Positions 17,361 through 27,478 of a stretch of DNA of 64,000 bases are shown piece by piece. The position numbers were made by a program, and so were the translations under genes. Each line of letters starts with the position of its first letter. Position 1 is the stretch's first letter. The DNA is from Methylopila jiangsuensis (lineage in GTDB: Bacteria; Pseudomonadota; Alphaproteobacteria; Rhizobiales; Methylopilaceae), in assembly GCF_027922305.1 (NCBI RefSeq), contig NZ_BSFK01000016.1, forward strand, positions 1 through 64,000. The letters run 5' to 3'. Under the pieces are notes generated by a model. It did no database searches and was not told where the DNA came from. It saw only the letters and a list, made by a program, of their open reading frames with translations.

Positions 17361-18416
17361 TCAGGACGCCGGAGCGGAGATCGTCACGAGCTTCTTGGCG
17401 GCGTCTTCGGCCTCGTGGGCCTGGGCTTCCGGCAGCGGCACGAGGCCCTTCTCGGACAGGTAGCCCTCTTCGCCCATGGCCTTGTCGGAGGCGTATTCGG
17501 CGAGGAACTCCTTGAGGCCGGGGATCACGCCCACATGCTGCTTCTTGAAGTAGACGAACAGCGGGCGGGAGACCTTGTAGGAGCCGTCGGCGATGGCCTC
17601 GAAGGTCGGAGCCTTGCCCTCGATGTTGGCGCCCTTGATCTGCGACGCGTTCTCTTCGAGGAACGAGTAGCCGAAGATGCCGACCGCCTTGGGGTTGGCT
17701 TCGAGCTTCTGCACGATCAGGTTGTCGTTCTCGCCCGCGTCGATGTAGGCGCCGTCCTCGCGGACGGTCTTCCACGCGGTGTCGAAGGCCTTCTTGTCCG
17801 ACTTCTTGAGCGCGGCGAAGCTCTCGACCTTCTCGGCGCCCTTCTCCATCACCAGCTCAAGGAAGGCGTCGCGGGTGCCGGAGGTCGGGGGCGGGCCCAG
17901 GACCTCGATCTTCTCGGCCGGGAGCGACGGGTCGATGTCGTTCCAGGACTTGTAGGGATTGGCGACCAGCTTGCCGTCCGCGCCCGGCACTTCCTTGGCG
18001 AGCGCCAGGAACAGCTGCTGGCGGGTCAGCTTGAAGTCCGGACCCTTCTTGGAGTTGGCGAGCACGATGCCGTCGAAGCCGACCTTCAGCTCGATGATCT
18101 CGGAGACGCCGTTCTTGTTGCAGTCGTCGAACTCGGACTTCTTGATGGCGCGCGAGGCGTTCACCGCGTCCGGGTGACCGGCGCCGACGCCGGCGCAGAA
18201 CAACTTGAAGCCGCCGCCGGTGCCGGTGGACTCGACCACCGGGGTCTTGAACTGGCCGGCCTTGCCGAACTGCTCGGCGGCGGCGGTGGTGAACGGATAG
18301 ACCGTCGAGGAGCCGACGATCCGGATCTGGTCGCGGGACTGGGCGCTGGCGGCGCCGGCCGCGAGCACGCCCGCGAACGCGAGCGCGATGGTGCTGGACA
18401 TCGTGAAGAGCTTCAC
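17361..18416 (-). CDS. pstS: Periplasmic phosphate-binding protein PstS
   Basis: 351 residues with a signal peptide (hydrophobic TIALAFAGVLAAGA, cleavage after ASA) and the phosphate-binding IVGSSTVYPF near the mature N-terminus, plus GTGGGFKLFC. It captures phosphate for PstCAB. I prefer the GTG at 18416 because AAGGAG lies seven bases before it; the ATG at 18431 itself overlaps that ribosome site. A three-repeat Pho box lies 133 bases upstream, so induction by PhoB in phosphate starvation is expected. Confidence 0.95.
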   Translation of the reverse strand: MKLFTMSSTIALAFAGVLAAGAASAQSRDQIRIVGSSTVYPFTTAAAEQFGKAGQFKTPVVESTGTGGGFKLFCAGVGAGHPDAVNASRAIKKSEFDDCNKNGVSEIIELKVGFDGIVLANSKKGPDFKLTRQQLFLALAKEVPGADGKLVANPYKSWNDIDPSLPAEKIEVLGPPPTSGTRDAFLELVMEKGAEKVESFAALKKSDKKAFDTAWKTVREDGAYIDAGENDNLIVQKLEANPKAVGIFGYSFLEENASQIKGANIEGKAPTFEAIADGSYKVSRPLFVYFKKQHVGVIPGLKEFLAEYASDKAMGEEGYLSEKGLVPLPEAQAHEAEDAAKKLVTISAPAS

Positions 18417-18548
18417 GCGCCTCTCCTTCATGTGATCGTCGTTAATTCGCCGTCATCGAAAACGGCGGCGCGGTCGCCTGACCGTCATCGCCCCCCGGTT
18501 CGACCGGCGGGAATGCGGCGGACCCTAGAGGCCCGTCGTCACGCTTCT

Positions 18549-18577
18549 ATGAAAGTTGGACGACAGTTGTGTGACAC
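18549..18577 (-). promoter_or_regulatory. Pho box with three direct repeats
   Basis: On the minus strand three 7-mers, GTGTCAC, CTGTCGT and CTTTCAT, are spaced by exactly four bases (11-base period), matching the CTGTCAT-N4-CTGTCAT PhoB site. The box points towards pstS and lies after the end of phoR, giving pstS its own phosphate-controlled promoter. Confidence 0.85.
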
Positions 18578-18634
18578 GCCGCTCCCGAGCGCGCGAAGGC
18601 TTTTGATCGCCGGATCATTCTTTCGTCTGCATCG

Positions 18635-19945
18635 TCAGCCGGCGGCTTTCAGGGCGGGCGACGCGGAGGCCGCCAGCTCCTTCGGCGCCGGGTCGAGCGT
18701 CACGACAAACGACGCGCCCTCGCCGAGCCGGCTCTCGATCGCGAGCTGGCCGCCGTGCCGCTGCAGGATGTGCTTCACCAGCGCAAGGCCAAGGCCGGTG
18801 CCGCCGGCGTCCCGGGAGGCCTGGGCGTCGCCGCGGTAGAAGCGTTCCGTCAGGCGCGGGAGATGCTCGGGCGCGATGCCCGGACCGAAGTCGCGCACCG
18901 TGACGCGCACCCCCTGCGGGCCTTCGCCCGCGGTGACCGAGGTCTCCACCCGGCCGCCGGAGGCTCCGTATTTGACCGCGTTCTCGATCAGGTTCTCGAC
19001 CACGCGGATCAGTTCGTCCCGATCCCCCAGCGCCCACACCGGCGCGGCGGGCGGCGTAAAGGCCAGCTCCACGTTCCGGTCCTGCGCCAGCGGCCCGATG
19101 GCGTCGATGACGGAGCGGACGATGCCGGAAATCTCCACCGCGGAATCCGGCCGCACATGGGCCTTCAGCTCGATGCGGGACAGGGACAGCAGGTCGTCGA
19201 TCAGCCGCGACATGCGGGCGGCCTGGGTGCGCATGATCTCCAGGAAGCGGGCGCGGGCGTCCACGTCGTTGCGGGCCGGGCCCTGCAGGGTCTCGATGAA
19301 GCCCAGCAGCGAGGCGAGCGGCGTGCGCAGCTCGTGGCTGGCGTTGGCGATGAAGTCCACCCGCATGCGCTCCGACCGGCGCTGCTCGGTGAGGTCGCGC
19401 AGCGTCACCACCGCGGCGCCGGCGCCCACCTTGTCGAACACGATCGGCGTCACGCTGACCTCGAACCAGCGCTCGATCGGCACCCGCTCAGCGTAGGACG
19501 TGACCGTCGGCGCGCGGCCGCCGAGCGCGGCGCGCACCGCGTCCAGCACCTCCGGCGCCCGGAGCGCGAAGGACAGCGGATCGCCGGTGCGCAGCGCCGG
19601 CAGCGTGGCGCGGGCGCGGGCGTTGAAGGCGAGCACGAGGCCGCGCCGGTCGAGCACCAGCGTCGGGTCCGGCAGACCCGAGAGCAGCGCCAGCGTCTGC
19701 GGGCTGACCACATCGTCGGCGCCGGTCATGCGGCGGGGCGTCAGAACCGATCGGGGCCGGGGCGCCACCGCCGCCAGCAGCGCCACCACGGCGAAGCCGA
19801 GCCCGGCCTCCGCCGGGGTGATCCGCCCCACGAGCGCGAAGGCGGCCAGCAGCAGCGCGACGCCGGCCAGCGCCCAGCCCGCGCCGCGCAGGCGGCCGGC
19901 GGCGCGGCGGGAGTCGGTGTCCGGTGAGGCGGGGGTGTCAGCCAT
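18635..19945 (-). CDS. phoR: Phosphate regulon sensor histidine kinase PhoR
   Basis: 436 residues: two membrane segments (about 22-42 and 47-63), a PAS domain (about 85-190), a HisKA domain with the phospho-acceptor H204 in NASHELRTPL, and a HATPase domain with N-, G1- and G2-boxes (NLIENAVKYG, DFGPGI, GGTGLGLA). It phosphorylates PhoB when the Pst system reports low phosphate. The ATG at 19945 was chosen since longer starts run into the divergent ppk2 gene. It heads the leftward phosphate run. Confidence 0.94.
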   Translation of the reverse strand: MADTPASPDTDSRRAAGRLRGAGWALAGVALLLAAFALVGRITPAEAGLGFAVVALLAAVAPRPRSVLTPRRMTGADDVVSPQTLALLSGLPDPTLVLDRRGLVLAFNARARATLPALRTGDPLSFALRAPEVLDAVRAALGGRAPTVTSYAERVPIERWFEVSVTPIVFDKVGAGAAVVTLRDLTEQRRSERMRVDFIANASHELRTPLASLLGFIETLQGPARNDVDARARFLEIMRTQAARMSRLIDDLLSLSRIELKAHVRPDSAVEISGIVRSVIDAIGPLAQDRNVELAFTPPAAPVWALGDRDELIRVVENLIENAVKYGASGGRVETSVTAGEGPQGVRVTVRDFGPGIAPEHLPRLTERFYRGDAQASRDAGGTGLGLALVKHILQRHGGQLAIESRLGEGASFVVTLDPAPKELAASASPALKAAG

Positions 19946-20036
19946 GGATCGACAACGCGCGCATTGGAGAAACCGGCAAAGGACTCCACTTTCGTGACGA
20001 CGGCGCGACGGTCGCGCCAGCAGGGAGAGCAGCGTC

Positions 20037-20996
20037 GTGTCCAAAGCCGCCCATGGCCGGAAATCCAAGTCGAGCCCGAAGGATGACGCGTCCGCGCCGG
20101 AACAGGTGTCGCCGGCCGGTCTCGACGCCACGCCGATCGTGGCGATCGACGGACTCGAGGTGAACCTCGACGACGAAAAGCTGCCGGAGGCCATCGACAA
20201 GGCGGCGCTGACCAGCGGCGGCTTTCCTTACGACAAGAAGCTCGCCGACGAACCCTACCAGCAGAGCCTGCGCCTGCTCCAGATCGAGCTTCTGAAACTG
20301 CAGTCCTGGGCGCAGGAGGCCGGCGAGCGGGTCGTGGTGCTGTTCGAGGGCCGGGACAGCGCCGGCAAGGGCGGCGTGATCCAGCGGGTCACCGAGCACC
20401 TCAGCCCGCGCAGCGTGCATGTGATCGCGCTCGCCAAGCCGACCCCGGTCGAGGCGGGCCAGTGGTACTTCCAGCGCTACCTCAAGCATTTGCCGACCGC
20501 GGGCGACATCGCGCTGTTCGACCGCTCCTGGTACAACCGCGGCGCGGTGGAGCCGGTGATGGGCTTCTGCACCGCCGAGCAGACCGCCCGCTTCCTGCAC
20601 GAGGCGCCGCAGGTGGAGCGCCTGCTGGTGGAGGACGGCGTCCGCCTGTTCAAGTTCTGGTTCACCATCGGGCGCGAGACCCAGATCAAGCGTCTTCACG
20701 CCCGCCGGCACGACCCCCTGAAGCGCTGGAAGCTGTCGCCGATCGACTACGCCGGCCTGAACCTGTGGGACGCCTATTCGCACGCGATCGAGCGCATGCT
20801 GCACGCGACGCACACCAAGGACACGCCGTGGACGGTGGTGCACGCCAACGACAAGCGCCGCCTGCGGCTCGCGGTCATCCGCCACCTGCTGCTGAACATT
20901 CCCTATCGCGGCCGCGACCTGAAGGCGATTGGCGGCGCCGACGAGCGCATCCTGATGGACGCCGACCGCTTCCTGCACAACGGCGGCGAAAGCTGA
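20037..20996 (+). CDS. ppk2: Polyphosphate kinase 2 (PPK2 family)
   Basis: 319 residues with Walker A EGRDSAGKGG (104-113), lid region and Walker B DRSWYNR (162-168). PPK2 enzymes transfer phosphate between polyphosphate and nucleotides. The single PPK2 domain fits class I, which phosphorylates nucleoside diphosphates, but class is not certain by eye. The GTG start follows GGGAGAG. The first 60 residues are poorly conserved. It is divergent from phoR by 91 bases, which ties polyphosphate to the phosphate regulon. Confidence 0.92.
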   Translation: MSKAAHGRKSKSSPKDDASAPEQVSPAGLDATPIVAIDGLEVNLDDEKLPEAIDKAALTSGGFPYDKKLADEPYQQSLRLLQIELLKLQSWAQEAGERVVVLFEGRDSAGKGGVIQRVTEHLSPRSVHVIALAKPTPVEAGQWYFQRYLKHLPTAGDIALFDRSWYNRGAVEPVMGFCTAEQTARFLHEAPQVERLLVEDGVRLFKFWFTIGRETQIKRLHARRHDPLKRWKLSPIDYAGLNLWDAYSHAIERMLHATHTKDTPWTVVHANDKRRLRLAVIRHLLLNIPYRGRDLKAIGGADERILMDADRFLHNGGES

Positions 20997-21004
20997 CGCC
21001 GCGG

Positions 21005-22891
21005 TCATGACGCCCGTCGGGCGACCCCGCGCCGGTAGAGCGTGCTGCGGCTGACGCCGAGCCGGCGGGCCGCCTCCGCCACGTTGCCGCCCGCGGCGTC
21101 CAGCGCCGAAGCGATCGCCGCGCGCGCCACCGTATCGAGATCGGCGGTCCGCTCCGCCGGGCCCTCCGGCGCCGGGACGGCGGACGGAACCGACGCGCGC
21201 CCGCGCAGGGGCGCGGGCAGCAGTTCCGGGCCGATCTCGTCGCCCGGCTCGGACAGGGCGATCAGAGCCTTCATGGCGCCCACCAGCTCCCGGCGGTTGC
21301 CAGGCCAGTCATAGGCCGCCATGCGCTCCAGCGTGGCGGGGCCGAGCGTCCGTCCCTCCGTCCGCAGCGTGGCCCAGAAGGCGAGCGCGGCGGCGCGGCG
21401 GTCCGGGGCGGCGCGCAGCGGCGGCAAAGCCACAGCGTATTGCGCCACGCGGTAATAGAGATCGGCGCGGAAGCCGCCGCTTTCGGTCATGGCGCGCAGG
21501 TCGCGGTGGGTGGCGCAGAGCAGGCGCAGGTCGACAGGATGGGGCTTGCCGCCGCCGAGCGGCGTCACCGCCCGCTCCTGCACCACCCTGAGCAGCCGCG
21601 CCTGCAGCGCGAGCGGCATGTCGCCGATCTCGTCCAGCAGCAGCACGCCGCCGTCCGCCTCCCGCAGCAGGCCCTTCGAGCCCGACCGGCGCGCTCCGGT
21701 GAAGGCGCCCTCCTCGTAGCCGAACAGCTCGGCCTCGATCAGCCCCTCGGGCAGCGCGGCGCAGTTCACAGCCACGAACGGCTTGCGGGCGCGGGAACTG
21801 GCGGCGTGCGCGGCTCGGGCGAACACCTCCTTGCCCGATCCGGTCTCGCCGCAGATCAGCACCGGCACGTCGCCTTCGATCAGGCGCACCGCCCGGGCCA
21901 GATCCGCCCGCGTCCCCGCGTCGAACACCGGGCCGGGCTCCGACGCGGGGCGCGCCTCCGCAGGCGTGCGGGCGGACTCGAACGCCGCCCCGGGCGTGAG
22001 CGCCGGAGCCCGGGCGGCGCGGGCGTAGAGCGTTCCGCAGGGACCGGAGCGCGCCACGCCGTCCACGAAGGCGGAGCGCGGGGCTTCGAACAGGTCCCGG
22101 AACGAGCGCTGGCCGAGCGCGCTCCAGTCGAGCCCGAGCATGCGCAGCGCATGGCGGTTGGCCGCCACCAGCCGGGAGCCCTCGAAGGCCAGCAGGCCGT
22201 CCTGCGCGCCGCCGAAGCGGTCCGGATCGGTCTGCAGCCGCACCACGTCCTCCGAGCGGAAGGCGGCCTCGAACAGCCGGCGCTCGATCTGGTCCACGCC
22301 GCGGCCGATCAGCTCCAGCGCCTCGGCGGTCGGAGCCCCCGCCGGACCGGACAGGTCGAGCGCGCCGAGCAGATCGCCGGTGGGGCTGAAGATCGGGGCC
22401 GCGGCGCAGGTGAGGAAGCGGTGGGGCTCGAAGTAGTGCTCGCCGCCGCGCACCTCCACCGGCCGGCGCTCCATCAGCGCGGCGCCGATGGCGTTGGTGC
22501 CGCTCGCCGCCTCGCTCCAGGCGACGCCCGGCCGGAGCGCCACGCGCGCCGCCTTGCCGGCGAAGCCCGTGTCGCCGGCCGCGTCCAGCACCAGGCCGGC
22601 GCCGTCGGTGAGGATGGCGATGGCGCCTGCGCCCCGCGCCTCGCCCCGCAACGCCACCAGCTCCCGCCGGCTGGCGCGGATCAGCCGCTCGGAGCGGTCG
22701 TGATGCTCCTTGAGGGTGGAGGACGGCACCGGCTCCAGCGCCGGCTGGCCGTGGCTGTCGAAGCCGCGGGCGCGGCAGCGGGCCCAGGAGTTCAGGATCG
22801 TCGGCGACACCGCGCCCTGGGGCTCGGCGCCCAGATCGAAGAACTGCCGGCGCGCCACGGCGACGTCGGCGGTGGGAGCGGATCGCTCCAT
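21005..22891 (-). CDS. Sigma-54-dependent transcriptional activator, AcoR type
   Basis: 628 residues: N-terminal GAF sensor region (about 60-210), a second linker/PAS-like part, an AAA+ domain (about 325-540) with Walker A GETGSGKE, the sigma-54 contact motif GAFTGA and Walker B LLLDEIGD, and a Fis-type helix-turn-helix at the C-terminus ([19 protein letters not shown]). Related activators respond to acetoin, alcohols or aldehydes. It faces an aldehyde dehydrogenase gene with a -24/-12 promoter, so that gene is the likely target. The inducer is unknown. Confidence 0.92.
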   Translation of the reverse strand: MERSAPTADVAVARRQFFDLGAEPQGAVSPTILNSWARCRARGFDSHGQPALEPVPSSTLKEHHDRSERLIRASRRELVALRGEARGAGAIAILTDGAGLVLDAAGDTGFAGKAARVALRPGVAWSEAASGTNAIGAALMERRPVEVRGGEHYFEPHRFLTCAAAPIFSPTGDLLGALDLSGPAGAPTAEALELIGRGVDQIERRLFEAAFRSEDVVRLQTDPDRFGGAQDGLLAFEGSRLVAANRHALRMLGLDWSALGQRSFRDLFEAPRSAFVDGVARSGPCGTLYARAARAPALTPGAAFESARTPAEARPASEPGPVFDAGTRADLARAVRLIEGDVPVLICGETGSGKEVFARAAHAASSRARKPFVAVNCAALPEGLIEAELFGYEEGAFTGARRSGSKGLLREADGGVLLLDEIGDMPLALQARLLRVVQERAVTPLGGGKPHPVDLRLLCATHRDLRAMTESGGFRADLYYRVAQYAVALPPLRAAPDRRAAALAFWATLRTEGRTLGPATLERMAAYDWPGNRRELVGAMKALIALSEPGDEIGPELLPAPLRGRASVPSAVPAPEGPAERTADLDTVARAAIASALDAAGGNVAEAARRLGVSRSTLYRRGVARRAS

Positions 22892-22904
22892 GGCGGCTCA
22901 TCCC

Positions 22905-22970
22905 TGTCGTCGCGTTTTGCGACATGTGTCGCGACCGTGCCGTCGCGTTCCCCGACACTGTTTCACGACA
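22905..22970. promoter_or_regulatory. Cluster of TGTCG/CGACA sites, likely upstream activator sequence
   Basis: Five TGTCG or CGACA pentamers fall within 66 bases (22905, 22920, 22927, 22953, 22966), one pair forming the palindrome GCGACA-TG-TGTCGC (22919-22932). They lie about 115-180 bases before the sigma-54 promoter at 23087, the usual place for enhancer-binding protein sites, and right before the activator's own start. Confidence 0.6.
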
Positions 22971-23086
22971 TCGTCGGCCGCGTCCACCTTCGTCATCGGC
23001 GGAGACGCCCTAGAATCGGCCACAGTCCCGGAAAGTCAGGCCGTTACCGCGGCGCACAACAACGAAACGCCCGACGACGCCCCAAC

Positions 23087-23102
23087 TGGCACGAACCCTG
23101 CG
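23087..23102 (+). promoter_or_regulatory. Sigma-54 (-24/-12) promoter of the aldehyde dehydrogenase gene
   Basis: TGGCACGAACCCTGCG has the GG-N10-GC spacing required for sigma-54 and matches TGGCAC-N5-TTGCW closely. It lies 42 bases before the ATG of the aldehyde dehydrogenase and downstream of the activator cluster. Confidence 0.85.
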
Positions 23103-23143
23103 AAACGCGGGACGGACAGAACACAAGTCTTGGGAGAGACGCC

Positions 23144-24664
<1,521 letters not shown>

Positions 24665-24692
24665 GGCTTAGGCCCGCAAACGGCGACGGTTG

Positions 24693-24720
24693 GGGCGGCC
24701 TTCGGGCCGCCCTTATCGTT
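24693..24720 (+). terminator. Terminator after the aldehyde dehydrogenase gene
   Basis: GGGCGGCC (24693-24700) pairs with GGCCGCCC (24705-24712) across a stable TTCG tetraloop, followed by a T-containing tail TTATCGTT. Confidence 0.75.
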
Positions 24721-24939
24721 TCGGCCGCCCGTTTAGCGCTCTCATGCGTTCCGCGCGCCGCTCCGCTCCGAGCGCACACGGGAGCGATGGCCGATGGCCC
24801 GGCCCGCCCGGACGCTTTCCGCCCTCCCGTCGAAGCGCGTCGTCCACCGCCTGTCACAGGTCCGACGCCCTCCTTCCCAGCCGAAACGGCCGGCCTGCGA
24901 CCGATCGGGCCGAACCCGGCGCCATGGGCTTTACATACA

Positions 24940-24955
24940 TACATACATGGATGTA
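24940..24955. promoter_or_regulatory. TetR/AcrR-type operator
   Basis: TACATACATGGATGTA is palindromic with one mismatch pair and begins within a run of TACA repeats. It resembles the AcrR operator TACATACATT...AATGTATGTA. It sits 30 bases before the start of the regulator gene, suggesting autoregulation. Confidence 0.65.
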
Positions 24956-24984
24956 GCTTCGTCCCGTCACGGAGAGCGCGGCGC

Positions 24985-25626
24985 ATGCGCAAGACCAAGG
25001 CGGAGGCGGAGAAGACCCGGGACCAGATCCTGGACGCGGCCGAGCGCGTGTTCTTCGAGCGCGGGGTCGCCCGGTCGTCGCTGGACGACATCGCCCGCGC
25101 CGCCGGCGTCACCCGTGGCGCGGTCTACTGGCACTTCACCAACAAGGTGGACCTGTTCCTCGCGATGCAGGAGCGCGCGCGCCTGCCGCAGGAGGAGCTC
25201 TGCGCCTGCATCGCTCAGTGCCCCGACCTCGACCCGCTGCGCGAGGCCGGCGATCGGGTGTGCGACATCTTCCGCACCATCGCGTCCGACGAGAGCCAGA
25301 CCCGCGTGCTGGCGATCCTGCTGATGCGCTGCGAGTACACCGACGAGATGGCGGACGCGATCCGCCGGCAGGACGAGGCCGACTGTTCGCTCGACGCGCA
25401 GTTCGGGGTTCTGTTCGCGCTCGCCCGGGAGCGCGGCCGGCTGAACGCCGCCTTCACGCCCGAACTGGCGCAGGGCGCGTTCCGGGCGCTGGTGTTCGGC
25501 CTGCTGCGGCGCTGGCTGGAGGCGCCCGAGGACATGGACCTGACGACCCGCGGCTGCGCGATCGTCCAGGCTTTCGTCGCCGCGCTGGCGTCCTCGCCCG
25601 CGCCGGCGCAGGAGGCCGCGGCGTGA
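24985..25626 (+). CDS. TetR family transcriptional regulator, AcrR/TtgR-like
   Basis: 213 residues: N-terminal TetR DNA-binding domain with helix-turn-helix in SLDDIARAAGVTRGAVYWHF (about 27-50) and a C-terminal ligand domain like those of AcrR/TtgR, which repress RND efflux pumps. The start at 24985 follows GGAGAG. The operator at 24940 supports autoregulation. No efflux pump genes adjoin it, unlike the usual acrR-acrAB pairing, so its target must be elsewhere or different. The C-terminus is Ala/Pro-rich. Confidence 0.88.
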   Translation: MRKTKAEAEKTRDQILDAAERVFFERGVARSSLDDIARAAGVTRGAVYWHFTNKVDLFLAMQERARLPQEELCACIAQCPDLDPLREAGDRVCDIFRTIASDESQTRVLAILLMRCEYTDEMADAIRRQDEADCSLDAQFGVLFALARERGRLNAAFTPELAQGAFRALVFGLLRRWLEAPEDMDLTTRGCAIVQAFVAALASSPAPAQEAAA

Positions 25627-25647
25627 CGGACGCCGCCTGAAGATTTC

Positions 25648-25829
25648 GCGGCGACGGTGCAAGCGCTGTCGCCGCGCACGGTCTCCGTCGTCGGGCCGGG
25701 CCCAAATCCCGGCCCGACGACGGGGCTAAGAGCTGCGGGCGGCGGCGCAAGCGTCCCCCAACGTCGCCCGCAGCTCCCCTGCGTTTCCCGGCCAAAGGAC
25801 GACCGGGGCACGCCAGCCCCCTGGCTTTT
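25648..25829 (+). ncRNA. Candidate structured RNA: three long hairpins and a terminator
   Basis: Directly after the TetR gene come hairpins 25648-25655/25668-25675 (8 pairs), 25685-25700/25708-25723 (16 perfect pairs, 7-base loop) and 25730-25741/25765-25776 (12 perfect pairs), then GCCAG-CCCC-CTGGC with TTTT (25812-25829). No reading frame is convincing here. This could be a small RNA or 3' untranslated region of the TetR mRNA, or simply tandem terminators. I recognise no known RNA family. Confidence 0.35.
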
Positions 25830-26067
25830 ACGGCAGCGCGACCACGATGGGAAACGGGGCCGGCCGCCCTTCTCCACCTTCCGTCGCATGCCCGTCACGC
25901 GGATCAGGCAAGAGGGCGCCGCGGCGAACGCCCGAGGCGGCCGTGGCCGGAGCGTCAGGTTCCGGCCGCGGCCGCCTCACCCATCTTCAGACCTTGCGGA
26001 ACGATATAGGGTTGCGGCGGTTCACCCGCAGGCATGGCGCGATCGCCGCCCGCAACCGGAGACTCCC
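25830..26067. other. Intergenic stretch before the MAPEG gene
   Basis: No gene is supported. The region is GC-rich with several short self-complementary runs (for example around 25944-25977) and ends with GGAGA before the ATG at 26068. Confidence 0.35.
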
Positions 26068-26469
26068 ATGGCGCCGCTCGTCTTTCCCGCGCTCACCGCG
26101 TTCTATGGCGCCCTGCTCGCGATCCTGTTCGTCGCCCTGTCCGGCTGGGTGGTCGCCGGCCGCGTCAACGCCAACGCGCTCCACGGCGACGGCGGCGACG
26201 ACAGCCTCGCCAAACGCATCCGCGCGCACGGCAATTTCGCCGAATACGTCCCGTTCGCGCTGCTGCTGATCGGGCTTTACGAAGCCGGCGGCGGATCGCA
26301 CGGCCTGACGCGCGGCCTGCTGATCGCGCTTCTGCTGGCCCGGCTGTCGCATCCTTACGGCATGTTCACGCCCGCGAACCACTGGACCCAGTTCGCGTTC
26401 CGAGGCGGCGCGGTGATCGTCACCTTTCTGGTGATCCTGATCGCAGCCGGGGCGCTGCTCCTCCATTGA
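26068..26469 (+). CDS. MAPEG family membrane protein (YecN-like)
   Basis: 133 residues with four predicted membrane helices and the MAPEG features, including the loop RIRAHGNFAEYVPFALLL and the final RGGAVIVTFLVIL. Eukaryotic relatives are glutathione transferases and peroxidases of membranes; the role of the bacterial YecN group is not established. The ATG at 26068 follows GGAGA. It is followed by a 13-pair hairpin and stands as a single gene. Confidence 0.86.
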   Translation: MAPLVFPALTAFYGALLAILFVALSGWVVAGRVNANALHGDGGDDSLAKRIRAHGNFAEYVPFALLLIGLYEAGGGSHGLTRGLLIALLLARLSHPYGMFTPANHWTQFAFRGGAVIVTFLVILIAAGALLLH

Positions 26470-26478
26470 ACCTGTTAG

Positions 26479-26509
26479 ACCCTGCCCCGGCGCGGCGCCG
26501 GGGCAGGGT
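26479..26509. terminator. Hairpin between convergent genes
   Basis: ACCCTGCCCCGGC (26479-26491) and its exact complement (26497-26509) form a 13-pair stem with a 5-base loop, ten bases after the MAPEG stop and just before the stop of the small leftward gene. There is no U-run beyond two Ts. Confidence 0.55.
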
Positions 26510-26515
26510 TCCGCA

Positions 26516-26746
26516 TCACGCAGGCGGCAGCCGGCCTGCCCCGGCCGGCGCCCTATCGACCGCCGGAGCTTCCATGGCCCGAACCGGAACGGCCCCCGAG
26601 AGGGGGACCGCCTGCGGCTGGACCTGCGCCGTGCGAACGGCGGGCGCCTCCACGACGAAGGGCGGCAGGGCGAGCAGCGACGCCGCGACCGCGGCGTAGG
26701 TGGCGACGGCGGCGGCGCCGGCGGCGGCGACAACACGATTGGACAT
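26516..26746 (-). CDS. Small hypothetical membrane or exported protein
   Basis: 76 residues that I do not recognise. Residues 5-30 are a hydrophobic Ala/Val-rich segment (VAAAGAAAVATYAAVAASLL) that could be a signal peptide or membrane anchor; the rest is Pro/Ala/Val-rich with no domain. The ATG at 26746 is preceded by AAGGG at some distance. A lower-GC stretch upstream (26750-26880) could hold its promoter. High Ala content makes a chance reading frame possible. Confidence 0.45.
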   Translation of the reverse strand: MSNRVVAAAGAAAVATYAAVAASLLALPPFVVEAPAVRTAQVQPQAVPLSGAVPVRAMEAPAVDRAPAGAGRLPPA

Positions 26747-26999
26747 GGTCAGAACCCTTTTTGGCGATGCGCGCGGAACGTTCCGCGCTGTCTTGACCGG
26801 CAATATGATGCGCCGCAGAAAATCAGTCCAACGCATGCCTTCGATTTTATACATCGATATGATTCATGACTTTAGGCGGGTCTGGCTTGGCGGCGTCCTG
26901 CCGCATGATGGGCGCGGGCGGTAGAACGTCTCATCCGCCGGCCTGTGACAACGACGCCCGGCCACCAGGGACCGGCGCGACCAAGAGGGTACGACCGTC

Positions 27000-27377
27000 A
27001 TGAGCTCGACCATCCCCCTGCGCGTGACCGCCACCGAGGCGGCGCTCGCTCTGATCGAGGAGCTTCGGGCCGAACACGGCGAGGTGCTGTTCCACCAGTC
27101 CGGCGGCTGCTGCGACGGGTCGTCGCCCATGTGCTACGCGGTCGGCGACTACCTGCTGTCGGACGCCGACGTGAAGCTGGGCGAGGTGGGCGGCGCGGGC
27201 TTTCACATGAGCCCGTCCCAGTTCGAATACTGGCGCCACACGGCGCTGACGCTGGACGTGGTGCCCGGTCGGGGCGGCATGTTCAGCCTGGAGAACGGCC
27301 GCGAGGTGCGGTTCCACATCCGCTCGCGCCTGTTCACCGAGGAGGAGACCCGCGCGCTGGACGCCGCCGGGGCCTGA
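27000..27377 (+). CDS. DUF779 domain protein
   Basis: 125 residues matching the DUF779 family over nearly the full length, with conserved FHQSGGCCDGSSPMCY (adjacent cysteines) and the central HMSPSQFEYWRHT. The family has no proven function; genes for it are often next to acetaldehyde-type aldehyde dehydrogenases, such as that at 23144, here 2.3 kb away with two genes between. The ATG at 27000 follows GAGGG. The paired Cys suggest metal or redox chemistry, which is inference. Confidence 0.85.
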   Translation: MSSTIPLRVTATEAALALIEELRAEHGEVLFHQSGGCCDGSSPMCYAVGDYLLSDADVKLGEVGGAGFHMSPSQFEYWRHTALTLDVVPGRGGMFSLENGREVRFHIRSRLFTEEETRALDAAGA

Positions 27378-27478
27378 CGGGGCGGCGGGTTTACGTAAGC
27401 GGCCCGGACGCCATTTCCGGTCCCGACACGCCAGCCGCCGTGGGCCGATCCGCGGCGCGAGCCACAGGACATCCGCCC

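Larger units (their letters stand above)
24665..24984. other. Gap between aldehyde dehydrogenase and tetR-type gene
   Basis: This 320-base stretch has a terminator-like hairpin at its start (24693-24712) and a TetR-type operator near its end (24940-24955). Between them no gene or recognisable site was seen. Confidence 0.5.

Noticed and set aside
21440-23143. Long N-terminal extension of the aldehyde dehydrogenase frame
   Set aside because: It runs antisense through the sigma-54 activator gene and across the promoter region; the true start at 23144 has a ribosome site and matches the family.
22892-23143. Sigma-54 promoter before the DUF779 gene (around 26888)
   Set aside because: A TGGC...TGCC pair there has nine rather than ten bases between GG and GC, so only the promoter at 23087 was kept.
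24931-24948. ACAT microsatellite
   Set aside because: Only four units, and it overlaps the TetR-type palindrome, so an operator is the better reading.
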